The notes: generated from the sequence alone by a model not told the origin. A stretch of DNA of 64,000 bases from Poecilobothrus nobilitatus (GCA_947095535.1 OX352772.1:320488018-320552017), one strand, 5' to 3'. Shown: positions 1-13,216, counted from the stretch's first letter. Made by a program: numbers and translations.

Positions 1-904
1 TTTTATCATAAATAATACATAATAAAATGTATTGTTATTTCGAAATTTTTGTTTTTCTTTTTTTTTTTTTTCAAAAATTTATTCGTACTTAAGGATGAGA
101 ATAAATAAGATTTAATATATAAATATGAAAGATGATCTTTAGCTAATACGAAAGTTTTTTTTACACTTATAATAGGTATATAGGAATATAAGGTACAGGA
201 CACCCAGAAAATCCTTTTTATTAATAATTATTTAAAAAAAAAAAAAACAAAATTTAAATTCAGTTTTTGGAATTATTAACTTCAATAATTTGTTAATTAT
301 ATGGCTATAACTATTATCTATAAGATAATGGAATATAAATATTTTGTATCTACTGTTTGGATATCATTTATTATCTGATAGAAGTGGTATATTTTTTTTT
401 TTTGCTCTTCTGCAGCAAATGTTGTACCTGCATAAGACTAAACATTTTCAAGGCATATCTCAAAGATATTTGATGTTGTTACTTTTCCAAAAAATGTATG
501 TTCTTAATGGCGCATCTCGTCCTTTAAAGACTAAAAAACAGTTGAAAAAATTCTTGTTGTTTTTATGTTTTTGTATATAAATCGTTTTATTTATTAATCT
601 ATTGTAGATATACCTACATATGTTTATTTATTCCGTTTTTTTCTGGTATGATCTGATATCTTTTTTTTTTTTTTCTCTCATTAATTATTTTTTTATGATT
701 ACATATTTAGGTTTTTAAGTGTATTATGAAAAATTATATGCTTATGTGTATTATTTTTATACAATTAAAATTATTCTATAAATTCTTGATATTTTTTTTA
801 ATATATAATATGATATTATTTTGTAAAAAAATATTCTGGTATTTATATATATGTAAGCAAAAAAAATTAAAAGTTTATTTTAAAGTAATATTTTTTTTCC
901 CCAC
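1..904. other. Gene-free A+T-rich DNA
   Basis: Only short open frames rich in F, I, K, Y and L are present, as expected from low-complexity A+T-rich sequence. Poly(A/T) runs of 10 or more bases occur near 60, 235, 390 and 660. I see no splice-flanked exon, RNA gene or transposon terminus. Confidence 0.7.
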
Positions 905-1030
905 TAAAGAAGGCGAAAATCTTCCAAGGACACAAACTCTCTTGTAGTGATAGTACTCTTGGTAGTGTCAGATTATTGCTGACTAGATCCACCTCCTCCT
1001 TTAGCCAATATACCAATATAAGCGAAGTGA
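905..1030. repeat. SINE-like dispersed repeat, copy 1
   Basis: This block is less A+T-rich than its surroundings and aligns with 45445-45570. Shared landmarks are a segment like AGGYGRAAATCYTCCAA, then CTCTTGTAG-like sequence, then ATCCACCTCCTCCTTTAGCC followed by AATATA. The two copies are clearly diverged. A tRNA-like origin is possible because of the length and composition, but no convincing A and B boxes are visible in this copy. Confidence 0.5.
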
Positions 1031-1311
1031 TGTGATTGAAGAAAATTGATTTTCTAAAATTGAAGATTTTTAAGTTTACATAAGTTTACAGCAAATGCGT
1101 TTGAGTATCTCAAAATTTCTACATCGATGTCTGTAAAAAAGATATTGCAATATCATCTTAATTGCTACATATATTTTTAACTACTTTTATAACTTTTAAA
1201 ATTATTTATAATATATTGTTTTAAAAAAAAAATTTAAAATTTTCATTTTTTACATAAGTTTATAAAATTGCTCATACAATTTTAAACTAGTTTATTAAGC
1301 ATTTCGAAACA

Positions 1312-1690
1312 TCAAAAAATTAACCACCACCAAAAAAAAAAACCCAAAATTAAAAAAAAAATAAATTTAAAAATATTTTTAAACTGGAATATACTTTGAT
1401 AAAATCTTAATGCTAATGCAATAATTTTACCGTCCCTGATTTTGTAACCAATTATAAAATCCCTTCCAATAATTTTTTTGCATACATATTTGGTCAGCAA
1501 GTCGTCAGCAATTTAATATAGCTGCCACCTCCAAACCCCCATTAAACAAATAAATTATTGAAACCTTGATTTTGTATCCTTTGATTTTAAAATCCTAGTT
1601 ATATTTGTTACATACATATTTCGTAATTGATTAAATCTATTATTTTGTAACCAGCTCTAAAATATAGTTTAAAAAAAAACTGTCGACATT
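1312..1690. repeat. Fragment of the foldback-core minisatellite family
   Basis: Several degenerate units related to TTTTGTATCCAACTCTAAAA occur here, near 1434-1464, 1568-1600 and 1640-1662. A flank reading CTGCCACCTCCAAACCCCC (about 1522-1540) matches the reverse complement of 44385-44420. The same unit recurs at 13590-13800, 21535-21860 and 44215-44390. The left edge carries A-runs and CCCAAAAT that could be a decayed minisatellite arm. Confidence 0.55.
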
Positions 1691-2042
1691 TTTTTTTCTT
1701 CAACATAGAAATTCGACTTTTTTTTAAAAATTTTTTTTTTTGTCATTTTATTTTTATTTTGCATTTTTTTCTACATTTTTTTTTCGAACAAAAAGACTGA
1801 CTCCCTATAATTTTTGTATTTTTTCTATTTTCACTTGTTGGCGATGAGACAAGATTTTACTTCGCGAGATACCAATCAAAATCCAATCCCAGGAGAAGCG
1901 CCTATTTCAGAGTATATTTAATAAAATTTAAAAATTATCCTTATAGTTTTTTTTTTTTTAATTATGATGCAATTTGTAAAAAATAATAATTTTTTAACTT
2001 TAAAAAATTTTAAAGTACATTGTAATTAAAAATTTTTATAAA

Positions 2043-3219
2043 GAGTCTTTCAAATTAAGTTTTCAAAAGTAAATAATTAAAAGACATAGAATTTGAATTG
2101 AAACTGGAAAAGTTTTTATTTATTTTTGAAGTGCAATGCTTTTGATATTTATACTCTGAAAATGATCTCCCATGTTGCCTCTTGCATCTTTACAGTACCT
2201 GATTCTTTTATCAAAATATTCGGTCACATTCTGGCATGTTTGCGGGTCTATCTCACCAATAACTCGAATAATTTCTGCTTTCAATGCTTCAATGTTTCTA
2301 GGATTATCGTTGTAGACCTGTCCTTTCACATAGCTCCAGAGAAAGAAGTCTAACGGTGTCAAATCGCAAGGATCTTGAAGGCCAATTCCCGTCAACGAAT
2401 CTGAAAATAACACGGTCTGGAAAGTTTGTATAACTTTGTCAAACTTTGTATAGACACGTAGCCCCATCTTGTTAAAATCACATGTTCTTAGTATCAAAAA
2501 AGTTGTGATAATGTCGCGATATCTGGTACCGTTAATGGTTATGGAAGAGTGGAAGAGCTGGAAGAGTCCAGCATCATTTTCAAAAAAGTACGGACCAATC
2601 ACACCAGCAAACCACAATGCACAGCAAACATTGACTCTTTGTGGATGCGTTGGCTTCTCTTGGATCACGCGAAGGTTTTCCTCTCGTAGCCACCGATCTG
2701 GAAATGTGCCTCGTCCGCAAAGATGATTTTTTTTTTTTTAATCGTCGTTTTGTTCCAGTATCCAATTGGCAAAGTCCCGACGCATGGAATGATCTTGTGG
2801 CAGCAATTCTTGTGTCAATTGACCTTTGTAGGACTTAAAATCTTTGTGCATAATATGCCATAGAGTTGACTCAGAAAGTCCCAATTGTTGTGAACGTCGG
2901 GAAATTGACAGGGTGGGGTCAGCTGTAACACTATCATTCACAGCACCAATATTTTCTTGTGAACGACCGGCACGAGCATACTGATCTCTTTCTCGATCTT
3001 GTACTGTACCAGTTTCTTGAAATTTCCGCACAATATTGCCGATTTGGTTGGACGATTATGTCGACCATAATTAATTAAATATATTTCTTACAGAACTACC
3101 ATTTTCATAAAATAATTCAATAATTTCAACACGTTGTTGTAATGTATACGATTCCATTTTTATAAATATCAAACCTTCAACTGTCAAAATGACATAACTA
3201 AACTCAATTTGAAAGACCC
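2043..3219 (-). mobile_element. Mariner/Tc1-superfamily element, decayed
   Basis: Matching inverted ends are visible. The left end reads GAGTCTTTCAAATTAAG (2043-2059) and the right end, read on the minus strand from 3219, reads GGGTCTTTCAAATTGAG. Both are next to TA, the expected target of this superfamily. A single transposase frame lies between them on the minus strand and is broken by several indels. Element length (about 1.18 kb) is close to the family norm of about 1.3 kb. It is non-autonomous as seen. Confidence 0.88.
2120..3156 (-). pseudogene. Mariner-like transposase relic
   Basis: The gene once encoded a cut-and-paste transposase. It starts at ATG 3156 with a MESYTLQQRVEIIELF-like N-terminus, has helix-turn-helix sequence across 2738-3031 (including SISRRSQQLGLSESTLW), the first catalytic aspartate block ADEAHF (about 2715-2735), VCCALWFAGVIGPYFF (about 2580-2630) and DLTPLDFFLW (about 2330-2362), and ends at 2120. 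The second catalytic block, QQDGAT, is present in the DNA near 2460-2480 but in another frame. Two compensating frameshifts, near 2480 and near 2370, let a continuous 182-aa frame bypass it. A run of 11 T at 2728-2738 is another break. The protein is therefore not functional. Confidence 0.88.
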
Positions 3220-3221
3220 TA

Positions 3222-3795
3222 TTGACAATAAAATAATTTTAATATGAATTAATAAACTAATTTATAAAATTTCCTTATAATTAATTAAATAAAATTTTAT
3301 AAACATATATATTAAGCTATAGGATGAAAATAAAAACCTCAAAATTGATTTTCATTTTTTTAATTTTATCATACATACTTTTATTATTTTATAAATTTAT
3401 TTTAAAATAAATTTTATTTTCATGACTTATATAATAGTACAAAAGTACAAAATCCTTGCAAATCATATCACATTTTCCAAAAAACATCAATAATTCACAG
3501 GATAAATATAATTGTATAGAAGAATCAATTTTTCAATATTTGTCAAACCAAAAATCAAATATAATCTTTGAATACCTGATTATTACTAGAAATAAATTCA
3601 TTTATATTCAATTTTGTTTTTATTACTTTTTTTTTTTTAATATTTTAAAATTAGCAGGTCAACTTAACTCTTGTTGTTCTATTATTTTAGAACCAAACTT
3701 ATATATTAACACAAATTGTATCTGAATTTTTGACAATTGCAATCTCTTTTTCGAACAATTTCAAAAAAAAAAATGTTTAAACGTTTATTTATTAG
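3222..3795. other. Gene-free A+T-rich DNA
   Basis: I see no gene or defined repeat. An 89-codon plus-strand frame (3456-3725) has low-complexity N/I/F/Y composition, no domain and no splice context. Confidence 0.6.
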
Positions 3796-4430
3796 TTTTA
3801 TTCTATCCATTTTGTCGGTCTATCCTGCGCTTTTTTTATAAAAAAACTTCTAAATCATTTAAGATAAAGTGTTGCAATTTTATGAATTTTTAAGCTTTTT
3901 TGATAAGAAAATTTTTAAGCTTTATATAAAAATTATTAATTAGTTTTGCAATTTGGTAATTAAATTTACCGTTATGTTAAACCGTTATGTTATAATTTTA
4001 CAAAACATTAGCTCCTCCGTATATTTGGAACGCTTTCAGTTAGAATCTTGCAATTTTGAGAGGAAGAAGATCCTTGAGAATTAACATAAGTTGCTTCATT
4101 TTTTCAAATTTTTTGTACTTTCTCCTGTTTAATACGTATTATTAAAATGAAAACTCTATATTTTTAGACACCTCTGCAAATTTATCGTAATTTTAGAACA
4201 TTCAAATTAAAGGTCTAATACCAACTTTTTACAAATGTTAACACCTTTTATTCTAACTTTATGTAATTGGGTTCCGTTTAAATTGAAGACACTTTCTTTG
4301 ATTTGATTTTCCACAATTTTTTCTTATTTATATAAAAATTTTTAATGCAAAAGTAGTCACAGGTTTTTAATACGCTTTTTATTGTCTTTTTGTAAATGTG
4401 CTCCGTTAAAAATCTACGATTTTACTTACC
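3796..4430 (+). repeat. Dispersed 477-bp-period repeat family, copy C
   Basis: The sequence is collinear with 39740-41090 and with the reverse complement of 55930-57110. It has a degenerate CTGTCCGTCC-like start (about 3807-3830), then AAAACTTCTA, then TAAATTTACCGTTATG (about 3960-3976), then ACGCTTTCAGTTAGAA (about 4030-4045) and a TAACATAAGTTGC-like segment (4082-4094). It is strongly diverged and probably old. No protein-coding content is visible. Confidence 0.6.
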
Positions 4431-4690
4431 GCTTTATTTTTTTTTTTATATAATTTAATAAACTGCTTATGAAAATTGATCTTTGTTTATAATGTATAAT
4501 ATATAAATAGAATCAATTTTAAAATTTTTAGATGGGTAAATCAGCTATTATATTTGTCCGAACTAAAATTTACTAAAGTTATAAGAAAGTTGTATAAATT
4601 AAAAGGAATATTTTACGTAATTATTGCTATGTATGTACCTATTATTCTTTCTAATTATAATTTTTTTAATAAATAATTTTTATTAACACA

Positions 4691-5304
4691 GGATAAGTTC
4701 ACATGGGATGCATGCATTCGGATGCAAACATTTAATTGTTTGAAAATATATATCGTATTCATGACATGCTCTTCCTTTTGCTCATTTTCGATTCAAAATT
4801 GCTTGCATCCTCTAGAAGCATACAAGATGCAAATTTGTTTTAACGTTAAATTCATATGTAAAATCAACCGTCAAAAATTTTAATTGTTAAATATTTTTAA
4901 ATATTTTGAAGGTGGATATAATAAAAATGAAAAATATTGCAATGGTTTTTTTGGTTTGCAGTTAGTATTAAATTTAAATAAATATGAGTTAATAAATTAT
5001 ATTAAGTTTATACACATATTAATTAAAATTTTTTCTTACATAAAATAACAATTTTCTCTGGTTTAACCATTTTGTATTTTGTGATTGTGAATAAAAAATT
5101 TTTTCATCAAATATCAAAACAATATACACATATTACATAGCCTACTCTACTAGGTATTTTCAAATAAAACTTTCAAAATAAAAATGTCGCCGTTTTGCAT
5201 CTCGTAAACGACAACGAGTGGATGCATAATGATTAATGGATGCAAAATACCGAAATAATTTTTACATCTGGATGCATTTCATGCATCCCATGTGAACTTA
5301 CTCT
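4691..5304. mobile_element. Non-autonomous DNA element with about 25-bp inverted ends
   Basis: The left end reads TAAGTTCACATGGGATGCAT (4694-4713). The minus strand from 5300 reads the same 20 bases. Beyond this, both ends continue with GATGCA-rich subterminal repeats (GGATGCA occurs many times inside both ends). There is no transposase. Total length is about 0.61 kb. The target duplication cannot be fixed by eye. Subterminal repeats and size suit a hAT-like or similar MITE, but that assignment is inference. Confidence 0.82.
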
Positions 5305-5341
5305 AAAGCTTCTACAACTTCAACTTCTTTAATCTAAAAGT

Positions 5342-5669
5342 CATTCTCCAATGCTGGCGTTGGCGTGTAACTTTTCTAAATTTGAAGTTGAGCAATGTTC
5401 AAAGCTGAACACTGAACTATTTGACAGTTTTATTAAATGGAACATTAAACATTTCATTTTTGTGTTATTTTTTGTTTTTTTTTTTTGTAACAATAAAAAA
5501 AAGATTTAAAGTAATTGTGAAAAACAATGTTTACTTTTCTTTTTAATTCTTCACTACCCATTAAATGTAATTAATATTGATACAATTACACAGACTGATA
5601 TAAAAAAAACCGCTGGCGTGAAACTTTTTTAAAGTTAACCTTACAAGCCAACGCCAGCATTAGAGAATG
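5342..5669. mobile_element. MITE with about 27-bp inverted ends
   Basis: The left end reads CATTCTCCAATGCTGGCGTT (5342-5361), continuing GGCGTGTAA. The minus strand from 5669 reads CATTCTCTAATGCTGGCGTT and continues GGCTTGTAA. Only two mismatches occur across 29 bases. The interior (about 270 bp) has no coding frame. A second GGCGTG motif lies inside near 5614. The element begins 38 bp after the preceding one. No clear target duplication is visible. Confidence 0.85.
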
Positions 5670-8600
5670 GTATTTAATCATTTATTAAACAAAATGATAA
5701 TTATATTTAATCTATAAATCAATAAATGCATATATGTAGCTGCATTTAAGTCAACATATTATTTAAAAAAAAAAAAAAAAAAAAACAAATTAAAATAATT
5801 TGAATATTTTTGGTATAATTTAAAGTTTGCAAGAACAACTTTTAATATAATTATTGTTTTACAATTATATTTATTAAAGGACGAAATCATTGAAATTCAA
5901 TGGTACTACAAAAAAAAAAATTTAATTCTAACATATACAATTGTAATTGCAAAATCCTTCTTTACCTCAAAATTTATAAAAAAAAAAAAAACAACAAAAA
6001 ATTTAAATAGAAAAATTTTCTATATAAATTCAAATATCAGTTAGAAATGGAAAAAGTGAGAAGAACTTAAAAAAAACATTGAAAGGAGACTATTGATATA
6101 TTATAGCCATTAAAATTTTGTTCTCTAGATTTAGCTATACACCTTTTTATTCAATTTCATTACCTATATATTATATAAATTTTTTTTATATATATCAAAT
6201 AAAGGAAATACACTTACTTATAAAACACTCGTTCACTCGATAAATCTACTTTTCTCTATGTTATCCTGATTTGAATACATATGTACACATGTGGTATACT
6301 AAACCTAATATATATATATAAAACATATATATATACCTATATAATATATTGAAGAAATATTTGAATGTATTTGTAACATATAATTTTATTGTAAGCGCAG
6401 CAAAACAAAGTAATGTTCTGCATGCATAATTCATTGTTCTGTCAGTTTGCAAAACCAACCAATTTGCCTGAACCACAATAACCAAGCCAAATGCTGGAAC
6501 ATAGTTTTTTCATTCACCCCAATTCTTTTTCTTGTTTTGTATAAATATGCTAACATATATTAAAAATAAAGCAATGTACATCTATAAGTCTAAGTATACT
6601 AGATTCTTCATATATTATGTGTATCTGTATAGTATATATATTATCACATTTTTTTTTTTTTAGATATAAAAACACTTGCTAAAGTAAAAAAATTAGTCAC
6701 AAAACTGTTATAATAAACGAATTCATAAATATATTTATTATTAGGATTTCCAACACTTATAATTTTTCTACGGTATTTAAAATTAACATTAAATACAAAA
6801 ATGGTGTGTTATTTAGTGCCCCTGACCACATTCTGTTGAGGGTTTTATGTCATTTCAATGGATTATTATAATCTACAAATTTAGTTTCCCAATTATGTAT
6901 CACTAGTTTGTCTCCTTGAATAATTTCAATATGTACCTTATTTATTACATTATATTAAGTTCAGCGTTGTTTAAATATCTATGTAAAAAATAATTAGTAG
7001 GGGTTTTACAATTAGTTACAAAATCCGCGTATACGAATACAGTTTTTCCAGAATATGTATATTTGTGTGTGTATATTAGAGATTTTTATTTAGGAGAAAT
7101 GTTTTAATTAGTTGGAAGATCAAGACTAAGCCCTTTGGAAATCGTTAATGAAACATATTTCTCTTAATTTTTGTTGTGCTATAAACTCTTAATTTTTTTA
7201 CGGTATTGTAATTTCACAAAGATACCGATTATGATCCGAACTATGACACGACACCAAATACAATTTTTATCTTTATATTTAAATTAATTTGAAATTATTT
7301 ATACAAACTTTATTACCTACAAAATAAAACTTTCTATTCTCTTTAACTAATATGGTAACCTGCTTAACAATGACTTTTTATGAAAGGACCAAATAAAAAA
7401 AAAAAATGAAAATGAAAAAAAAAAAGTTTAAAGCATTCTCTTTTCAAAATATGTAGATAAGGTATGTTAAAATGGCTTAGTAATGGGTAAGATCCTGGTA
7501 TAATTTTGGTATTTTTTTTTTTTTTTTTTTTTGTTCGTTATGTTTTTTTTTTCATACTTTATTTATACATATAAACATATTTATGTAAACATATATATTA
7601 TATATTTGAGTTTAAACATATGTATATGGACAAAAATTTAAGTTTTATATATTTTTTTATATGAATTATAGAAAAACATGTACAATGTTTGTTTTTTTTT
7701 GTTTATTTTTGGAAACCGGAACAAAAGGAATTCTAACGAGGCAGCATTAGGATGCAAAAAGTAACAAAAAAAAAAAAAAAAACACAAAACATCGAACAAA
7801 AAATATTAAAGAAAGAAAAGGACAAAAAAGTAATTTTTTCGTTTTAAAAACACTCTTATTAGACTTTTATGAGTGCCTTAATTCATTTATTGGAATTTCT
7901 TTTATGCATGTAGTTATTTTAATGATGATTTTTGAGGATTTTTTTTTTTTTTTTGAACTTCTTGGACATTGGACATTTTTTTTTTTTTGTTTTCTATATT
8001 TCAATTTTGAATAATTTTCTTGTTTATTTGTTCTGTTTAAGAAATATACAACTTAATAAAATTTCTAAAATTTCTAAAACTTATAAAATGAAATACCCAA
8101 TAAAAGAATAATAATTGAAGGTCCTTATTATTAAGACTTAAATAATTTTTTTTCAATAGATCTTATTTGTAATCGTAATGATATACCTAAATGTGGTTAT
8201 GTAAAATTTATATAAAAAAAAATATATATATAAATGTACATATGTATATATTAAAAATAGCTCATATTAAAGAACAATATTTTTTTTTTTTTTCTTTAAA
8301 TTTATTAACAAAAAATATGAACGTGATTCTATGATAAAACAAAAAAAAAAAAAATGTTTTTTATAAAGAAATTTATTTATAAAATTAATTTTTTTTTATT
8401 TTTTTGATCAAATTATAATGTACCTAATTCATATTAATTTTTATTGAACTTATCAAAAAAAAAACACTAAACAATAAAAACGAAATAAAGAATATTAAAA
8501 TTTAACAATTTGGAATAAATAACCATGGAAAACTAATTTAAATTTTGAAATTAAAGTAGATATTTTCCATACCAACCTAAAAGTATGCAATTAATGGGAC

Positions 8601-8675
8601 CAGATTGAATACATGGTTAAAAACATGGCGTTTTTTGCTTTATATACCCCCCTTACGACCAAATATAATGTAAAT
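5670..8675. other. Gene-free A+T-rich DNA with many homopolymers
   Basis: About 3 kb without a recognisable gene, exon or transposon. There are A-runs of up to about 20 at 5764 and T-runs of up to about 22 at 7511, and TATACATATG-type microsatellite tracts near 6300-6360, 7560-7630 and 8220-8250. It may be intron or intergenic DNA. Confidence 0.6.
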
Positions 8676-9390
8676 ATATAGTATATAATATAAACAAAAT
8701 ACATAATATTAGTATATAATTTAATAATAGTATAAAAACCTATAATGGCCTTTAGTAGCCGATGGTTCAATAATATTGCATTACATTTATGTATGTTATA
8801 TTAATATAAATAAATAAATAAATAAATGGCGTATTAACTGAGGAAATCCATTAAGTTAGTTAGGTGTAGATTTAGTTTTAGTTTAAGTAGTATAAGTTTT
8901 AATTTAACATAAGTTTTAAATAAAATAAAAATGGAAACAAATTTTGGTTTTTAATACAAATTTTCCAAAACATAATTATTATAAAAACTTTTTCGACATG
9001 AAATATTAAATAAACAAAAGAATATTAATAATGTTACTAGATAAAAACTAAAAAAAATAAAAATATAGTATTTAAGGTTTTAGTCATAAATAATGTAAGA
9101 ATAAATATTAGTTTTGTAAACTTTTTTTCCTAATTGTAAACTTTGAGATATTGAATAAAATAAAAAAAAAGTAAAAAAAAAAATAAAAAAAAAAAAAAAA
9201 AAACTGAGGAAATCCTGGTTTAAATTCTGATCAGGTAACAAATTTTGTTGATTGGTAGAATATAGACTAAATGTCTAAAAATATAATATAAACAAAATAA
9301 ATAATAGTACTATAAAAAATAATAATAGTTAGTATTCAACCTATAATGGCCTTACTATAGCCAATGGTTTAGTAATATTGCAGTGTATAT
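8676..9390. repeat. Imperfect direct repeat pair, about 110 bp
   Basis: The segment 8676-8785 (ATATAATATAAACAAAATA, then CCTATAATGGCCTTTAGTAG, then CCGATGGTTCAATAATATTG) is repeated at about 9275-9385 with scattered substitutions. A second motif, ACTGAGGAAATCC, occurs at 8838 and again at 9204, so the order is A-B-B-A. An old duplication with rearrangement, or two copies of one unknown repeat, would explain it. A run of about 20 A follows at 9183. Confidence 0.65.
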
Positions 9391-9845
9391 GATTTTTTAT
9401 CATTATATAAATAAAATTATAATTTTTTTTTTTATTTTTATTAAAGACATTATTATATATTTTATATTATGATGATATCATATTCTCATTTTTTATATAT
9501 ATTTCATGACAATATTATTATTAAAAAAATTCGTGAATAAAAAAAAAAACGCTTTTAAAATTCAAATTGTATTAAAACATCAAATTTTCGACAAAATTTT
9601 CCATTTTATAAATAGAACTAAATTTTGCATTAAATAAATCACATTAGGCTTATAAAAAACTAGATATTTTTTTACGACAAAAAAAATATTTTGTTCTTTC
9701 AAATAGGTATTTATATTATGGGTATAGGTATATAGGTATATTTATAGGTATATTTTCACAAATTCACACGAAAATTACAAGGGTCAAATAATTTATACTC
9801 AAGTCGAGTTTTATTAAAACCGCACTGTATAAATTCCGTGATATA

Positions 9846-10375
9846 TATAAGCATTACTTGAATATTTCTATATATATTTAAAAAAAAAATAATAAATAAC
9901 TTTACAAACTAAAAATTTCAACATTTAGTTTAAAAAACTAAATTTCAATTTAATTAAATTACTAAAATTACTAAAAGGAAAAATATGAAAGATTTTTCTT
10001 TTATTTTTATTAATTTTAAAAGGAAATAGTTAGAGAACAAAAAAAATTTTTTATTTTTTAACGTAGAATCCGAATTTCCCTTTTATACATCGCAAAGTAC
10101 ACATTCCCTTTTGAAATTTCGATTTCGATAAATTTCCGGTCTAAAAAAACCTACTTTTGGTCCTTTTCGGAAATTTAAAATATCACCAATCGATAGAGCA
10201 CCCCCAACTTAGCTAATAATTTTTTTTTAATAGTTTGAAATAACGACTCCTTCCCTTCTTGAAAAGCTGATACGCATTGTCTGAACCACCCTGTATAAGC
10301 ATTAGTTGAACAGTTGTATATATGTATATATATTAAAAAAGAAATAATAAATAACTTTACAAATTAAAGATTCTG
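9846..10375. repeat. Direct repeats flanking a 370-bp insert
   Basis: The segment 9846-9920 (TATAAGCATTACTTGAA, then AATAATAAATAACTTTACAAA) recurs at 10294-10375 with small changes. The unique insert between them ends in ACCACCCTGTA, a sequence like a mariner/Tc1 terminus (10282-10292). The insert is richer in G+C than its flanks. It is either a duplication or a decayed element. Confidence 0.55.
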
Positions 10376-13215
10376 CTATTTTCTTATGCATATATTCAGA
10401 TAAATTTGTTTTTTTTTTTAAATAAAATATTAGTCGGCATTTATTTAAAAAAACTGAATTAAATAAAGTATACAGAATGTATCTTTTTTACATTGATTTT
10501 AAGTATCCTATATTGAAATAATTATTTAATTTTATTGTTAATATTCTTAAAATATATTAAAATCACGTTGTTTTTGATTTGCAAGCTTAAGGCTTGTTAA
10601 TTTATTTTACTGCTTTTATTTGAAAATTGATATCAAATTATTTTATAAAATTAATTACAGAGATGTATTATGGAAAATGTAAATGTAATATTAATTAGGT
10701 AGGTACTTCCTTTTTTTTAAATTTAAATAAGTATACTTATATAGTACATCACCAAACCAAAAATTTTAAGAACCAAATATTCTTTAAGTTTATCAAAAAA
10801 TTTTTCATACTTAAGTAAAATTAAATTGAAATACCTTTGCAATTGACAATTTCGAAATCAGGTTCATTTTCAAAGGATTTTTCTTAAGAAAATATTTAAT
10901 GAAAATTTATAGGTGACAACTCAATGTAATGTACGCTTACTTCACTTTTTGTATACCTTTTGCGCTTTTAAAATTTTTGAAATGAAATTAACGCTCTTGA
11001 CAGTAATTTGAAATTGTAAACCAAAAGAAATTGTTCTTATTAAACAAAGATTTTTATTAAAAAAAAGGTCATTACTCTTAAATTTTATAAAAATTTAAAA
11101 AGAATACAAATTAATTTATTGATATTTGTATTGAATGCTAAAAATTTTAAATGGATGTATGGTAGGGACAAGCTGTTTGGAAACAAAAGAAATTAATCGA
11201 TCGCAAAACCAATAATTATTTTGGAAAAAATTGTTAAAGCTTAAAACCAATAATTTTAAAATAGCAAAAATTTTATAAACTGCTAACATTTAATTTATCA
11301 ATATTGTAAATTCAAATTTTAAATTTTACTATATTACAATTCAAAAATAAAAATTTTAATATTAAAATTTAATAAAAAAAAGAATAGTATTTAGGTTGAC
11401 ACCTATTTAAACTTAAATTTAGAATTTAATTGTCAATCAATTTTATTCCACTTTTTTAATTTTTTTTATTTTTTAAAATTGTTAAAAGCGTAAAAAACAT
11501 AAAAAACCTTCCATATAAATCTTAATATTTAACTTAAATGTGATAAGCTTATCACTTGTCAAAGCGATGAAAGCGCCCATTGAATTTTCATTTAAACAAA
11601 CACTTTATAAATTTTATTTTGAAAATTTTATATGCCAAATTTTTTGGCGACAATTTAAAAAACCAATTCTCAACAATTTGATTAGGCCGTTATTTAAAGA
11701 ACATAAAAAGGAAATTAAGAAACATCTAACTAAAAACCTCTAAAAAATCTAAAAATAATTTGAAAATATTTGGTTGTCAAAATAATCCTAGATAATTAAA
11801 AAAAAGGTTCTCAATATAAATTCAAAGCACGATAAAAACAAAATACTAAAAATGAACTGAACATTTAAGTAATAACGAGTAAAAATGTTGTTGTTAAAAT
11901 TTTCTTTTAAAATTTTCATAAATTATATTTTCTTATTCTAATAGATACTTTACAAAATTTTTTTTTAAATCTTTGAAATACACTCCTGTTTATTAATTTA
12001 AAAGATTAAATTCTATTGCGATTCTTTCATGTTACTTTTGATGTTGTTTTTTATTTCTGCATTTTTGTTTTTTTTAATTTTCTATTGAGTGTTTTGTATT
12101 TAATGTTCAACTTTCAGTTTGTTTTGATACTAACTTAGTTGTTTAATATTGTGCATACACCACACAACATACACTACAATCAAATAAATAAAAACGCAAA
12201 ATAAAATATAAAAAACAAAAAAAATTATACAATGCATCACCTGAGAGCCTTTTGGCCACATTGAACATTTCTATTTCTAAAGAAATTTCAACTTTATCAA
12301 CCTAGAATTCAATAAACCTCTCCATTTTTTGTTTTTCTTTTTTTTCTTTTAGTTTTATCAACCCCTTGGTTCTTCTTTGCAACCAATATGTTGCAATTTA
12401 TAGTGAAGAGATTTTTTCAATTACTTTTGTAGTATTTTATTTTTATTTTTTTTCTGTTTTAGGTTTTTCTTTCTGGTCTTTTTTTGTTTCTGTTTCATTT
12501 TTTTTTTTTTTTGATAGAATAAAAATTTAAATTTGTATCTATATATTAAAAGCAATTCAACTATAAGAATCCTTCTATTTAGTAATGTAGAAAAAAGTGT
12601 TACTTACATGGTATTTAATTGATATACGGTATATACACGGTAATTTTAAAGGAAGACAAATGTTGAAAAATAAATTTTGTGTTAACACAAGTTGCAAATG
12701 AATTAAATATTATAAGAGGATTTTTTATAAAAAAAACAAAAATTAAAAAAATTAATGTAATTTAAAACATCTCATAAAAATATTATATACATATTATGTA
12801 TAAAAGATATTGCATATATGTAGGTATATTATTATTTGATTTAATATATATATGTATGTATATGCAAAAGTAATAAATTACCTAATATATGGATTTGTAT
12901 AAATAGCAATAATAGCAATAATTAAAATAAAAGTATATATATATATGCATTACAGTTATACATAGTGCTTATATATACATCTATAGTGCTTATATAGACA
13001 ATGTGCAATATATTTATTAAAACTTATAAAAATAAATTATATAAAATATAATGAACAAAAAATGTCGTCTACATCTTTAGTCATCTGAAAGCTTCAGTAT
13101 AATTTTTTATATACTTTAATTATTTTCTTCTTATATATTTAAACATAAAAAAACATATTTTATTAAATTATGTATTATTTATATTAATACCATACTTCTC
13201 TTAATTATATTTTAT
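10376..13215. other. Gene-free A+T-rich DNA
   Basis: I see no gene or repeat with defined ends. The 67-codon plus-strand frame at 11540-11743 is K/F/I-rich and has no splice context or domain. T-runs occur around 12340-12510, and TATATGTATGTATATG-like microsatellites near 12780-12960. Confidence 0.55.
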
Positions 13216-13216
13216 A

